Assembly: GCF_003415675.1 (NCBI RefSeq)
Contig: NZ_QFZK01000012.1
Location: forward strand, 1-64,000
Direction of reading: 5' to 3'
From: Rhodoferax lacus
Lineage (GTDB): Bacteria > Pseudomonadota > Gammaproteobacteria > Burkholderiales > Burkholderiaceae_C
Length of the DNA stretch: 64,000 nt
Position numbers and translations under genes: made by a program. The notes under the pieces are model-generated. The model had not been told where the DNA came from, searched no databases, and saw only the letters and a list, made by a program, of their open reading frames with translations. Shown in pieces: positions 15,395 to 23,691 of the stretch. Position 1 is the first letter of the stretch, and each line of letters starts with the position of its first letter.

Positions 15395-16993
15395 ATGACC
15401 CATGACCACCGAGCTGTAGCATCGCGCAAGCATGTTCCTTTTCGTCCATCCAGCATGCTGGCAACCGTGCTGGCGGCCCTGGCACTGAGCGCCACACCGG
15501 TGCTGGCACAGAGTGCCAAAGACGTGCTGGTAATCGGCAAGACGGCCGACCCGCAAACGCTGGACCCCGGCGTCACCATGGACAACAACGACTGGACCGC
15601 CTCCTACCACGCGTACCAGCGCCTGGTGCGCTACAAGTCGGTAGATGGCAAGGGCAGCACCGAAGTGGAGCCCGAACTGGCCGAGAGCTGGAAGGTGTCC
15701 AAGGACGGCCTGACCTGGGATTTCAAACTCAAGTCCGGCAACAAGTTTGATGATGGCACTGGCGTGGATGCCGCAGCGGTCAAGTACTCGTTTGACCGCA
15801 TGTTTGGCCTCAAGCAAGGCCCCTCGGAGGCTTTCCCGGCCAACACGGTGGTCACGGTCACCGGCCCCATGGCCGTGCGCTTCCAGCTGGCCTCGGCCTA
15901 CACGCCCTTCCTCTACACCCTGGCCAACAATGGCGCGGGCATTGTCAACCCCAAGGTGGAAACCAAAGTGCGTGACGGCGACGCGGCCAAGGGCTGGCTG
16001 GCGGGCAACACCGCAGGCTCGGGCCCCTACCGCCTGGCCAGCTGGGAAAAGGGCCAGTCCCTGGTGCTGGAGCCCAACCCCCACTTTGCCGGACCCAAGG
16101 TGGCGTTCTCCAAGGTGCGCATCAAGATTGTGGGCGAGGCCTCGGCACGGCGCCTGCAGCTGGAAAACGGTGACCTCGACATCGCCGAGGACTTGCCGGG
16201 CGACCAGCTCAGCGCCATGAAGGGCAAGCCCGGACTCAAGATCGAAGAGTTCCCCAGCCTGAGCACCACCATCCTGTACCTGAACAACAACAAGCCGGGC
16301 CTGGACAAGCCCGAAGTGCGCCGCGCCATCTCCTGGGCGATGGACTACACCGGCATCATCGACGGCATTCTGGATGGCAAGGCCAAGCAGCTGCGCGGCC
16401 CGATTCCGGTGGGCATGTGGGGATCGGACGCCAGCGTGTTCCAGTTCAAGCAGGACCTGGGCAAGGCCAAGGCCGAGTTTGCCAAGGCCGGCAACAAGCC
16501 CAACAAGCTGAGCTTTCTGTACTCCGACAAGGACCCACGCTGGGAGCCTATTGGCCTGACGCTGCAGGCCAACCTGGCCCCGCTGGGTATTGAGGTCAAG
16601 CTGGAAAAGATTGCGCAGGCCGCCTTCCGCGAACGCCTGGGCAAGGGAGAGTTCGAGATTGCCGTGGGCAACTGGAGCCCCGACTTTGCCGACCCCTACA
16701 TGTTCATGAACTTCTGGTTTGACTCGAAGAAACAGGGCATGGCCGGCAACCGGGCTTTCTACTCCAACCCCAAGGTGGACACGCTGATCCGCACTGCGGC
16801 CTCGGAAACCGTGCAGGCGCAGCGCGTCAAGCTCTACAAGCAGGCGCAGGACATCGTGGTGCAGGACGCGCCCTATGTGCTGCTGTACCAGAAGAACAGC
16901 CAGATCGCACGGCGCGACAGCGTGAACGGCTTTGTCTTCAACCCCATGCTGGAGCAGATCTACAACTTTGGCGGCATGTCCAAGTCGCGCTAG
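15395..16993 (+). CDS. Peptide ABC transporter periplasmic binding protein (SBP_bac_5)
   Basis: This 532-residue periplasmic solute-binding protein has a Sec signal peptide ending ATPVLA before QSAKD. The mature start KDVLVIGKTADPQTLDPG and the body (YNNNKPGLDKPEVRRAISWA-type segment) are typical of DppA/OppA/DdpA proteins. AAGGAG precedes the ATG. It heads a classical binding protein-permease-permease-ATPase-ATPase order. Together with DdpX and DadA downstream, the likely ligand is D-Ala-D-Ala or a related D-amino-acid dipeptide (inference). A large GC-rich hairpin after the stop codon (17001-17046) may protect this mRNA segment and give higher binding-protein levels. Confidence 0.88.
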   Translation: MTHDHRAVASRKHVPFRPSSMLATVLAALALSATPVLAQSAKDVLVIGKTADPQTLDPGVTMDNNDWTASYHAYQRLVRYKSVDGKGSTEVEPELAESWKVSKDGLTWDFKLKSGNKFDDGTGVDAAAVKYSFDRMFGLKQGPSEAFPANTVVTVTGPMAVRFQLASAYTPFLYTLANNGAGIVNPKVETKVRDGDAAKGWLAGNTAGSGPYRLASWEKGQSLVLEPNPHFAGPKVAFSKVRIKIVGEASARRLQLENGDLDIAEDLPGDQLSAMKGKPGLKIEEFPSLSTTILYLNNNKPGLDKPEVRRAISWAMDYTGIIDGILDGKAKQLRGPIPVGMWGSDASVFQFKQDLGKAKAEFAKAGNKPNKLSFLYSDKDPRWEPIGLTLQANLAPLGIEVKLEKIAQAAFRERLGKGEFEIAVGNWSPDFADPYMFMNFWFDSKKQGMAGNRAFYSNPKVDTLIRTAASETVQAQRVKLYKQAQDIVVQDAPYVLLYQKNSQIARRDSVNGFVFNPMLEQIYNFGGMSKSR

Positions 16994-17000
16994 GAAACGT

Positions 17001-17046
17001 GGCGGGGCGGGCTGGCAGACCACGCGTTTGTCAGCCCTGCCCCGCC
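17001..17046 (+). repeat. GC-rich hairpin between binding protein and permease genes
   Basis: The left arm 17001-17014 and right arm 17032-17046 pair over 14 bp with one bulged base. There is no T-tract. Such structures after the binding-protein gene often stabilise the upstream message in ABC operons. Confidence 0.5.
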
Positions 17047-17086
17047 GCCCCGGATCCGTCCCTGTCCCTGATCCAGAAAGATCGCC

Positions 17087-18103
17087 ATGTCCTTTGTCAA
17101 TGTCATACGCAAGCGCCTTGTCTTCCTCCTGTTGGTGGTGCTGGGCGTCTCGGTCATCACCTTCTCCATCTCGCACCTGATACCGGGCGACCCGGCCCGG
17201 CTGGTGGCCGGCGAACGCGCCAGCGAAGAAGTGGTGCAAAGCATCCGGGTGCAGATGGGGCTGGACCGCCCGCTGCCCGAGCAATACTGGAAGTACCTCA
17301 AGGGCACGGCGCAGGGGGACCTGGGCACTTCGCTGCGCACCAACCGCCCGGTGGCCGAAGACCTGAATATCTTTTTCCCGGCCACGCTGGAGCTGGCCCT
17401 GGTGGCGCTGCTGCTGGCCGTGCTGGTGGGCGCGCCCTTGGGCGTTTTGTCTGCGGTCTACCGCGACCGGCCCATTGACCACGTGGTGCGCACGCTGGCT
17501 GTGACCGGCATCTCCACGCCGGCCTTCTGGCTGGGCCTGCTGCTGATCATGACTTTTTATGGCAGCCTGGGCTGGCTGCCCGGTGGCGGGCGCATTGGCT
17601 CGGAGATGCTGCCGCCCGTGCGGGTCACCGGCCTGTACCTGGTGGACAGCCTGCTGGCAGGAGACTGGCCGGCGTTTGTCAGCACCCTCAAGCACCTGAT
17701 CCTGCCGGCCTTTACCCTGGGCTTTATTCACCTGGGTGTGGTGGCGCGGCAAATCCGCTCGGCCATGCTCGATGAGTTGCAGCAGGACTATGTGCGCACG
17801 GCGCGCGCCAATGGCATCTCCAAATGGCAGGTGATTGCCCGCCATGCGCTGCCCAACGCACTGATTCCCTCGGTCACCGTGCTCGGCCTGGCGCTGGGCG
17901 ACTTGCTGTACGGCGCGGTGCTGACCGAAACCGTATTTGCCTGGCCCGGCATGGGCGCCTATGTGGTGAATTCCATCCAGTCGCTGGACTTCCCCGCCGT
18001 GATGGGCTTTGCCGTGGTGGTGTCGTTTGCCTACGTTCTGGTGAACCTGGCCGTGGACCTGGTCTACATGCTGATTGATCCCCGCATCCAAGGAGTGAAC
18101 TGA
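17087..18103 (+). CDS. Peptide ABC transporter permease (DppB-like)
   Basis: This 338-residue inner-membrane permease begins with the usual RKRLVFLLLVVLGVSVITF helix and HLIPGDPA segment of DppB/OppB. The EAA loop that docks the ATPase is seen as RTARANGISKWQVIARHALPNA split over residues about 240-260. Six membrane segments are expected. It is followed after 1 bp by the second permease gene, showing tight operon structure. Confidence 0.9.
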   Translation: MSFVNVIRKRLVFLLLVVLGVSVITFSISHLIPGDPARLVAGERASEEVVQSIRVQMGLDRPLPEQYWKYLKGTAQGDLGTSLRTNRPVAEDLNIFFPATLELALVALLLAVLVGAPLGVLSAVYRDRPIDHVVRTLAVTGISTPAFWLGLLLIMTFYGSLGWLPGGGRIGSEMLPPVRVTGLYLVDSLLAGDWPAFVSTLKHLILPAFTLGFIHLGVVARQIRSAMLDELQQDYVRTARANGISKWQVIARHALPNALIPSVTVLGLALGDLLYGAVLTETVFAWPGMGAYVVNSIQSLDFPAVMGFAVVVSFAYVLVNLAVDLVYMLIDPRIQGVN

Positions 18104-18104
18104 G

Positions 18105-18995
18105 ATGAGCAGCCCTACAGCCATGGCACCCACCCTGTCCGCTCCCGCCAGCGGCTTTGACTGGGCCTTTTTGTTCCACCGCCTGCGCAGCAGCCCGCTC
18201 ACGTTGCTGGGCCTGGTGATGATCGTCACCGTTTTGCTGCTGTTGCTGTGCGCCCCGTGGGTGGCCACGCACGACCCCAATGCCATCAACCTCAAGATGC
18301 GCCTGCTGTCCCCAAGTGCGGCCCACTGGTTTGGCACCGACGAGGTGGGCCGCGACCTGTTCAGCCGCGTGGTCTATGGTGGGCAGTTGTCGGTGGGGGT
18401 GGGCATTTTTGTGGTGGCCATTGCCGGCATCAGCGGCACGCTCTTGGGCTGCATCTCCGGCATCATGGGCGGCAGGGTGGACACGGTGCTGATGCGCATC
18501 ATGGACATCGTACTGTCGGTGCCCTCGCTGGTGATCACCATGGCACTGGCGGCGGCCCTGGGCCCGAGCCTGGTGAATGCCATGCTGGCCATGGCGCTGG
18601 TGCGCATACCCTTTTATGTGCGCCTGGCCCGCGGGCAGGCCCTGACCATCCGCGAGATGCCCTATGTGAAGGCGGCCAAAATATTTGGCGCCTCCAACTG
18701 GCAGGTGCTGCGCTGGCATGTGGCACGCAACGCCATGCCGCCCCTGATCGTGCAGGCCACGCTGGACCTGGGCGGCGCCATCCTGATGGCCTCGGCCCTG
18801 TCGTTCATCGGTCTGGGTGCGCAGCAACCCACGGCGGAGTGGGGTGCCATGGTGTCCACCGGGCGCAACTACATCCTGGACCAATGGTGGTACTCGGCCT
18901 TCCCCGGCTTTGCCATCCTGTTCACTGCCACCGGCTTCAACCTGCTGGGTGACGGTGTGCGCGACTTGCTCGATCCCAAGCAGAAAGGCCGCTGA
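18105..18995 (+). CDS. Peptide ABC transporter permease (DppC-like)
   Basis: This 296-residue permease has the DppC features: an N-terminal extension, LGLVMIVTVLLLLLCAPW, then HWFGTDEVGRDLFSRVVYG, which is diagnostic for this subfamily, and an EAA loop near VKAAKIFGASNWQVLRWHV. It forms the heterodimeric channel with the preceding permease. The stop codon is 1 bp before the ATPase start codon. Confidence 0.9.
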   Translation: MSSPTAMAPTLSAPASGFDWAFLFHRLRSSPLTLLGLVMIVTVLLLLLCAPWVATHDPNAINLKMRLLSPSAAHWFGTDEVGRDLFSRVVYGGQLSVGVGIFVVAIAGISGTLLGCISGIMGGRVDTVLMRIMDIVLSVPSLVITMALAAALGPSLVNAMLAMALVRIPFYVRLARGQALTIREMPYVKAAKIFGASNWQVLRWHVARNAMPPLIVQATLDLGGAILMASALSFIGLGAQQPTAEWGAMVSTGRNYILDQWWYSAFPGFAILFTATGFNLLGDGVRDLLDPKQKGR

Positions 18996-18996
18996 C

Positions 18997-20022
18997 ATGC
19001 ACACCTCTACTTCTCCTTCATCCTCCACCTCCGCCACCGCCACCACCACCCCGCAAACGGTGCTGGACATCCAGGACCTGTCGATTGAGTTCCCCATCTA
19101 TAAAGGCGCCGTGCGCGCGGTCAATGGTGTCACGGTGCGCATTGCGCGCGGTGAAGTCGTGGGCATTGTGGGCGAGTCGGGCTCGGCCAAATCGGTGACC
19201 GCCATGATGGCCATGCGCCTGCTGCCCGAGGGGCGCTTCCAGGTCACCGGCGGCTCTGTGACGCTGCTGGGCCGCGATGTGGTGGCCGCGCGCGAGCAGG
19301 ACATGCTCGACATCCGTGGCCGCGATGTGTCCATGATCTTCCAGGAGCCGCTCACCGCGCTCAACCCGACCCAGCGCATCGAGCGCCAGATGCTCGAAGT
19401 GATTCGCCTGCACCGCCCCTGCAGCAAGCAGGAGGCGCGCGCCCTGGCCATACGCCTGCTGGGCGACATGCGCATTGCCGACCCCGAGCAGGTGCTGCAA
19501 CGCTACCCGTTTGAACTCTCCGGCGGCATGCGCCAGCGCATCCTGATTGCCCTGGCCTTTAGCTGCGACCCCAAGATCATCATTGCCGACGAACCCACCA
19601 CGGCCCTGGATGTCACGGTGCAGCGGCAGGTACTGCAGCTCATGCGCGCCAAGGCGCGCGACCTGGGCACCGCCATCCTCTTCATCAGCCACGACCTGGC
19701 CCTGGTGTCGCAGTTCTGTGACCGCGTCTATGTGATGTATGCCGGCAGCGTGGTCGAAGCGGGGCCCACCGCAGCGGTGCTGGGCACGCCCATGCACCCC
19801 TACACCCGCGCCCTGCTGCGGGCCCTGCCGGAGTGCGCGCTGCCGGGTGAATTGCTGCAGTCCATCCCAGGCACCGTGCCCAATTTGTCGCAGCCACTCC
19901 TGGGCTGCAGCTTTGCGCCGCGCTGCCCGCAGGCACAAGCCCAGTGCCAACACAAGCCGCCGCTGCAAGCAGTGGCCAGCCACCACCAATCTGCCTGCTG
20001 GTTTGCCAAGGAGACCCTATGA
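18997..20022 (+). CDS. Peptide ABC transporter ATPase (DppD-like) with variant Walker A
   Basis: This 341-residue ATP-binding subunit has signature LSGGMRQR, Walker B IIIADEPTTALD, switch His in FISHD and the C-terminal oligopeptide-transporter domain with CSFAPRCPQAQAQC. The Walker A reads GESGSAKS, with Ala (GCC) where the consensus has Gly. The N-terminus starts with a Ser/Thr-rich stretch (TSTSPSSSTSATATTT) not seen in most relatives. The stop codon overlaps the start of the next ATPase gene by 4 bp (ATGA), so translation is coupled. It works as a heterodimer with the DppF-like subunit. Confidence 0.9.
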   Translation: MHTSTSPSSSTSATATTTPQTVLDIQDLSIEFPIYKGAVRAVNGVTVRIARGEVVGIVGESGSAKSVTAMMAMRLLPEGRFQVTGGSVTLLGRDVVAAREQDMLDIRGRDVSMIFQEPLTALNPTQRIERQMLEVIRLHRPCSKQEARALAIRLLGDMRIADPEQVLQRYPFELSGGMRQRILIALAFSCDPKIIIADEPTTALDVTVQRQVLQLMRAKARDLGTAILFISHDLALVSQFCDRVYVMYAGSVVEAGPTAAVLGTPMHPYTRALLRALPECALPGELLQSIPGTVPNLSQPLLGCSFAPRCPQAQAQCQHKPPLQAVASHHQSACWFAKETL

Positions 20023-20978
20023 ACACGAACCCCGTACTGACACTGGACGCCGTGCGCGTGCGCTACCCCGTGGGCGCCGACTGGCTGGGCCGCCCCACGG
20101 CCGTGGTGCATGCCCTCAACGGCATCGACCTCTCGGTAAGCCGTGGCGAGGTGCTGGGTGTGGTGGGCGAGTCGGGCTGCGGCAAGTCCACCCTGGCCAA
20201 TGTGCTGACGCATCTGGTGGCACCCACCGAGGGCCGCATGGTCTGGTCGGCGGGCACCGCGCACAAGCTGCAAATTGTGTTTCAGGACCCGCAGTCCTCG
20301 CTGGACCCGCGCTTGCCGGTGTGGCGCGTTATCACCGAGCCGGTGTTCCTGAAGGAAAAGCGCAGCACGGCCGAGCTGCGGCAACTGGCCGGCGAACTGG
20401 CCGAACAGGTGGGCTTGCGGCGTGAGCAGCTGGACCGCTATCCGCACGAGTTTTCTGGCGGCCAGCGCCAGCGCGTTGCGATTGCGCGTGCGCTGTCCTC
20501 GCAGCCCGATGTGATCGTGCTCGATGAGCCCACCTCGGCGCTGGACATCTCGGTGCAGGCGCAAATTCTCAACCTGCTGGCCGAGCTGCGCAGCAGCCGG
20601 GGGCTGACCTACATCCTGATCTCGCACAACATCTCGGTCATACGCCATATGTGCGACCGCATCGCGGTGATGTACCTGGGGCAGATTGTGGAGCTGGGCG
20701 CGGCCTCTGCGGTGCTGTCGCAGCCGGCCCATCCCTATACCCGGCTGCTGCTGGATTCGGTGCCGGAAATCGGGCGCTCGCTGGATGCGGGCCTGGCTGT
20801 GGGCGAGACCGAACTGCCCAGCAACCGCCGCCTGCCCGAGGGCTGTTTTTTCCGTGAACGCTGCCCCTTTGCGGCCGAGGGTTGCGAGCAATTGCAGCCG
20901 CTGCTTGCACAGGAGCCGGCCGGCCACTTGGCGCGCTGCCACCGGGCCAGCGAACTGCATTCCTTTGTGCGGCAGTAA
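20019..20978 (+). CDS. Peptide ABC transporter ATPase (DppF-like)
   Basis: This 319-residue second ATPase has normal Walker A GESGCGKST, signature FSGGQRQR, Walker B VIVLDEPTSALD and SHN as switch His. The C-terminal extension with CFFRERCPFAAEGC is the usual cysteine motif of OppF/DppF subunits. AAGGAG lies just before the ATG, within the end of the preceding gene. This subunit has the intact nucleotide-binding loop, while its partner carries the Ala variant, so the two sites may not be equivalent. Confidence 0.91.
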   Translation: MNTNPVLTLDAVRVRYPVGADWLGRPTAVVHALNGIDLSVSRGEVLGVVGESGCGKSTLANVLTHLVAPTEGRMVWSAGTAHKLQIVFQDPQSSLDPRLPVWRVITEPVFLKEKRSTAELRQLAGELAEQVGLRREQLDRYPHEFSGGQRQRVAIARALSSQPDVIVLDEPTSALDISVQAQILNLLAELRSSRGLTYILISHNISVIRHMCDRIAVMYLGQIVELGAASAVLSQPAHPYTRLLLDSVPEIGRSLDAGLAVGETELPSNRRLPEGCFFRERCPFAAEGCEQLQPLLAQEPAGHLARCHRASELHSFVRQ

Positions 20979-21005
20979 GCTGCACCATCTTTTGGAGCAA
21001 TGCAC

Positions 21006-22286
21006 ATGAAAATCCTGATTCTCGGCAGCGGCGTCATTGGCACAACCGCCGCCTATTACCTGGCAAAGGCCGGCCACAGCGTGACGGTTGTGGACCGCCA
21101 GAGCGGCCCGGCCCTGGAGACCAGCTACGCCAATGCCGGCGAGGTGTCGCCCGGTTACTCGGAGCCCTGGGCCGGCCCGGGCGTGCCGCTCAAGGCCATC
21201 AAGTGGATGCTCATGCACCACAGCCCGCTGGTGGTCTGGCCCATGCTGGACCCGTCCATGTGGCGCTGGGGCGCCTCCATGCTGCGCAACTGCACCGAGC
21301 AGCGCTACGCCGTCAACAAAGGCCGCATGGTCCGCCTGGCCGAGTACAGCCGCGACTGCCTGCGCGAACTGCGTGCCGACACCGGCATTGCCTACGAGCA
21401 GCGCACGCAAGGCACGCTGCAACTGTTTCGCACACAAAAGCAGCTCGACGGCACGGAAAAGGACATCGAGGTTCTGCGCCAGTTTGGCGTGCCCTTCGAG
21501 CTGCTGGACCGCCCGGGCTATGTGAAAGTGGAGCCCGCCCTGGACCTGGTCAAGGAAAAGTTTGTGGGCGCCCTGCGCCTGCCGGGGGACGAGACAGGAG
21601 ACTGCTTCAAGTTCACCCAGAACCTGGCCAAGATGGCCGAGGCGCTGGGCGTGGAGTTCCGCTTTGGCGTCAACATCCAGGGGCTGGCCTGCGACGGCAC
21701 GCGCATCACCGGTGTGCGCACCGATGCGGGCGAGCTGGTGGCCGACCGCTATGTGATGGCACTGGGCAGCTACTCGCCCCTGTTGCTGCGCCCGGTGGGC
21801 ATACGCATCCCGGTGTACCCGGTCAAGGGCTACTCCATCACGCTGCCCATCACCGATGCGCGCTACGCGCCCGAATCCACCATCATGGATGAAACCCACA
21901 AGGTGGCGGTGACGCGTCTGGGCGAGCGCATCCGCGTGGGCGGCACGGCCGAACTGGCGGGCTACAGCCTGAGCCTGCGCGAGGCCCGCCGCAAGACGCT
22001 GGACCATGTGGTGACGGACCTGTTTCCGCGCGGCGGGGACCTGAGCCAGGCCACGTTCTGGACCGGGCTGCGCCCCATGACGCCGGACGGCACGCCCGTC
22101 ATTGGCGCCACCCCCTACGACAACCTGTTTTTGTCCACCGGCCACGGCACCCTGGGCTGGACCATGGCCGCGGGCAGTGGCCGCCTGCTGGCCGACCTGC
22201 TATCGGGCCGCACGCCGGACATTGACCCGCAAGGCCTGGACATGGCGCGTTACGCGCGGGGCTTTGCCGGCCCGCGCACCCACTGA
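21006..22286 (+). CDS. dadA: D-amino acid dehydrogenase
   Basis: This 426-residue FAD-dependent DadA-type enzyme has the dinucleotide-binding start [14 protein letters not shown], then [21 protein letters not shown], a DadA hallmark, and a C-terminal FAD contact [19 protein letters not shown]. It oxidatively deaminates D-alanine and other D-amino acids to 2-oxo acids, passing electrons to the quinone pool. I start at 21006 because GGAG is 8 nt upstream; an ATG at 21000 is too close. Between the D-peptide transporter and the D,D-dipeptidase it would convert released D-Ala to pyruvate. Confidence 0.9.
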   Translation: MKILILGSGVIGTTAAYYLAKAGHSVTVVDRQSGPALETSYANAGEVSPGYSEPWAGPGVPLKAIKWMLMHHSPLVVWPMLDPSMWRWGASMLRNCTEQRYAVNKGRMVRLAEYSRDCLRELRADTGIAYEQRTQGTLQLFRTQKQLDGTEKDIEVLRQFGVPFELLDRPGYVKVEPALDLVKEKFVGALRLPGDETGDCFKFTQNLAKMAEALGVEFRFGVNIQGLACDGTRITGVRTDAGELVADRYVMALGSYSPLLLRPVGIRIPVYPVKGYSITLPITDARYAPESTIMDETHKVAVTRLGERIRVGGTAELAGYSLSLREARRKTLDHVVTDLFPRGGDLSQATFWTGLRPMTPDGTPVIGATPYDNLFLSTGHGTLGWTMAAGSGRLLADLLSGRTPDIDPQGLDMARYARGFAGPRTH

Positions 22287-22313
22287 CTCCCTTTTTTTTG
22301 ACCCCTGAAGTTT

Positions 22314-22880
22314 ATGAATCCCCTGGTACCCCTGAGCGCCGCGACGCACGATGTCATCCTGGATCTGGTGTACGCCACCTCCAACAACATTGCCGGCAAA
22401 CCCATCTACGGGCGCCCCTTGTGCCTGCTGCACCGCGATGCCGAGTTGTGCCTGCGCAAGGCCGTGCAGCTGGCGGCCCAGGCCGGCTGCAAGCTGAAAA
22501 TCTTTGATGCCTTCCGCCCGCACGAGGCGCAGGTGGAGTTGTGGGAAACCGCGGTGGACAAGCTGTATGTGGCCGACCCGCAACTGGGCTCCAACCACAC
22601 CCGCGGCACGGCCATCGACCTGACCCTGGTGGATGCACAGGGCGCGGAGCTGGACATGGGCACCGACTTTGACCACATGACCAGCCTGTCGCACCATTTC
22701 TCGGACCAGGTGTCGCCCGTAGCACAGGCCAACCGCACCTTGTTGCTGGGCATCATGGAGCAGGCGGGCTTTGTGCATCTGCCGCATGAATGGTGGCATT
22801 ACGATTTGCCCATGCAGGACGACCACACCCTGATTGACAGCGCGCGCCTGGGCAGCCTCAACCCCATGCGGAGCAATTGA
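22314..22880 (+). CDS. ddpX: D-alanyl-D-alanine dipeptidase (VanX/DdpX)
   Basis: This 188-residue zinc peptidase has the VanX-family ligands SNHTRGTAIDL (His and Asp) and the catalytic Glu plus third ligand in HEWWHYD. The length matches VanX/DdpX (about 190-202). No signal peptide is visible, so it acts in the cytoplasm on imported D-Ala-D-Ala. E. coli ddpX heads the ddpXABCDF operon; here it is last, after the transporter and dadA. There is no vanHA ligase nearby, so a catabolic rather than resistance role is favoured. Confidence 0.92.
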   Translation: MNPLVPLSAATHDVILDLVYATSNNIAGKPIYGRPLCLLHRDAELCLRKAVQLAAQAGCKLKIFDAFRPHEAQVELWETAVDKLYVADPQLGSNHTRGTAIDLTLVDAQGAELDMGTDFDHMTSLSHHFSDQVSPVAQANRTLLLGIMEQAGFVHLPHEWWHYDLPMQDDHTLIDSARLGSLNPMRSN

Positions 22881-22914
22881 ATGCATTGGTGTGCGGCAAG
22901 CAAAGGCGACACTC

Positions 22915-22966
22915 AACCTCCGGAAAAGCCTTTGAATCGGTGCGCTGCAACTCCATGGGCTGCGTG
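22915..22966 (-). pseudogene. Short fossil of an rhaK-like 3' end
   Basis: On the minus strand this encodes MELQRTDSKAFPEV, matching GVELQRIASTAFPGL near the C-terminus of the intact RhaK (DNA at 23751-23800). Similarity is clear in both DNA and protein over about 50 bp and is lost on either side. It is most likely a decayed duplicate of the kinase tail left after rearrangement next to the IS3-type orfA. Confidence 0.5.
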
Positions 22967-23007
22967 GGCTGATCGACCGCACTGTCGCTCAATACCCGGC
23001 AGACCCG

Positions 23008-23325
23008 CTAGTGGCTCAACACCCGGTTGGTAATTTGCGCGAAATGCCTTGCTGCTTGCCTGGCGGCATCGCAGTCCTTTTTTAGTCGCGCAATTTCAGC
23101 ACGCAAACGTGCAATCTCCAACTGGTCGGCTGTCACAACGGCGGTTGTGCCGGTTGGGCCTTGCGCCGGTTCATCGTGCGCTTGGCGCAACCAACTTCCA
23201 AGTGTGGATCTGGGAATTCCCAACCCAAGGGCTACGTCTGCGATGGATTGGCCCCCCTTGAGCAGACGGACAGCCTCTGCTCTGCTATCGATCGACCACT
23301 TTGCGCGCACTGTTTTTGCAGACAT
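23008..23325 (-). CDS. IS3-type transposase OrfA remnant
   Basis: This 105-residue protein has an N-terminal helix-turn-helix (ADVALGLGIPRSTLGSWLRQ) and a C-terminal leucine-zipper-like helix (LEIARLRAEIARLKKDCDAA), the layout of IS3-family OrfA. No orfB with a DDE domain follows on the minus strand, and terminal inverted repeats were not identified, so this is an incomplete, probably immobile element. It sits between the ddpX and rhaK operons beside a fossil of an rhaK-like tail. Confidence 0.65.
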   Translation of the reverse strand: MSAKTVRAKWSIDSRAEAVRLLKGGQSIADVALGLGIPRSTLGSWLRQAHDEPAQGPTGTTAVVTADQLEIARLRAEIARLKKDCDAARQAARHFAQITNRVLSH

Positions 23326-23691
23326 AACTGACCATGGGTCGGTTGCTGAAGTGAATCAGAAAATGGAACCTTTTTGGCAGGAGCGTGTCGGAACGTTTCA
23401 CACCTGTTTCCCTGGTTTTTCCTCGCCCGCTGACCGCGGCCAACCGGGGGCGCTATGCCCCGAATCAGCATGCAGGCCGGGCTCACACACCCAGAGTGAA
23501 TAAATTATAGAACATTTATTCTGAAAAACACTATTTTAGAAATTTATTGCCGTATGGGCGCGCAGATTCAGAGTGCCCATCGCTGATCTGAGGCCAGCAG
23601 ACGGCATTTCCCGTGCCTGACTTGGAAGAGAGGGTGTGCGCTTGCCGCCGGCAGGGGCTGGCGCGATTCGCACGACGCCGATGACATCCCT
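23326..23691. other. 366-bp gap between IS remnant and rhaK
   Basis: No gene is supported here. An AT-rich patch (about 23495-23550) unlike the surrounding GC-rich DNA holds a perfect palindrome, GAATAAAT (23498-23505) and ATTTATTC (23514-23521), with an 8-nt loop. It may be a terminator-like structure for the rha operon or a control site of the IS remnant. Confidence 0.45.

Noticed and set aside
15350..18337. 995-codon minus-strand frame opposite the peptide transporter genes
   Set aside because: It has no motif, and its composition is that of an antisense shadow. The binding protein and permease on the plus strand are clear.
22314..22880. Vancomycin resistance gene (vanX)
   Set aside because: The enzyme family is right, but there is no VanH or VanA-type ligase and the neighbours are a D-peptide transporter and DadA, so a catabolic DdpX is the better call.
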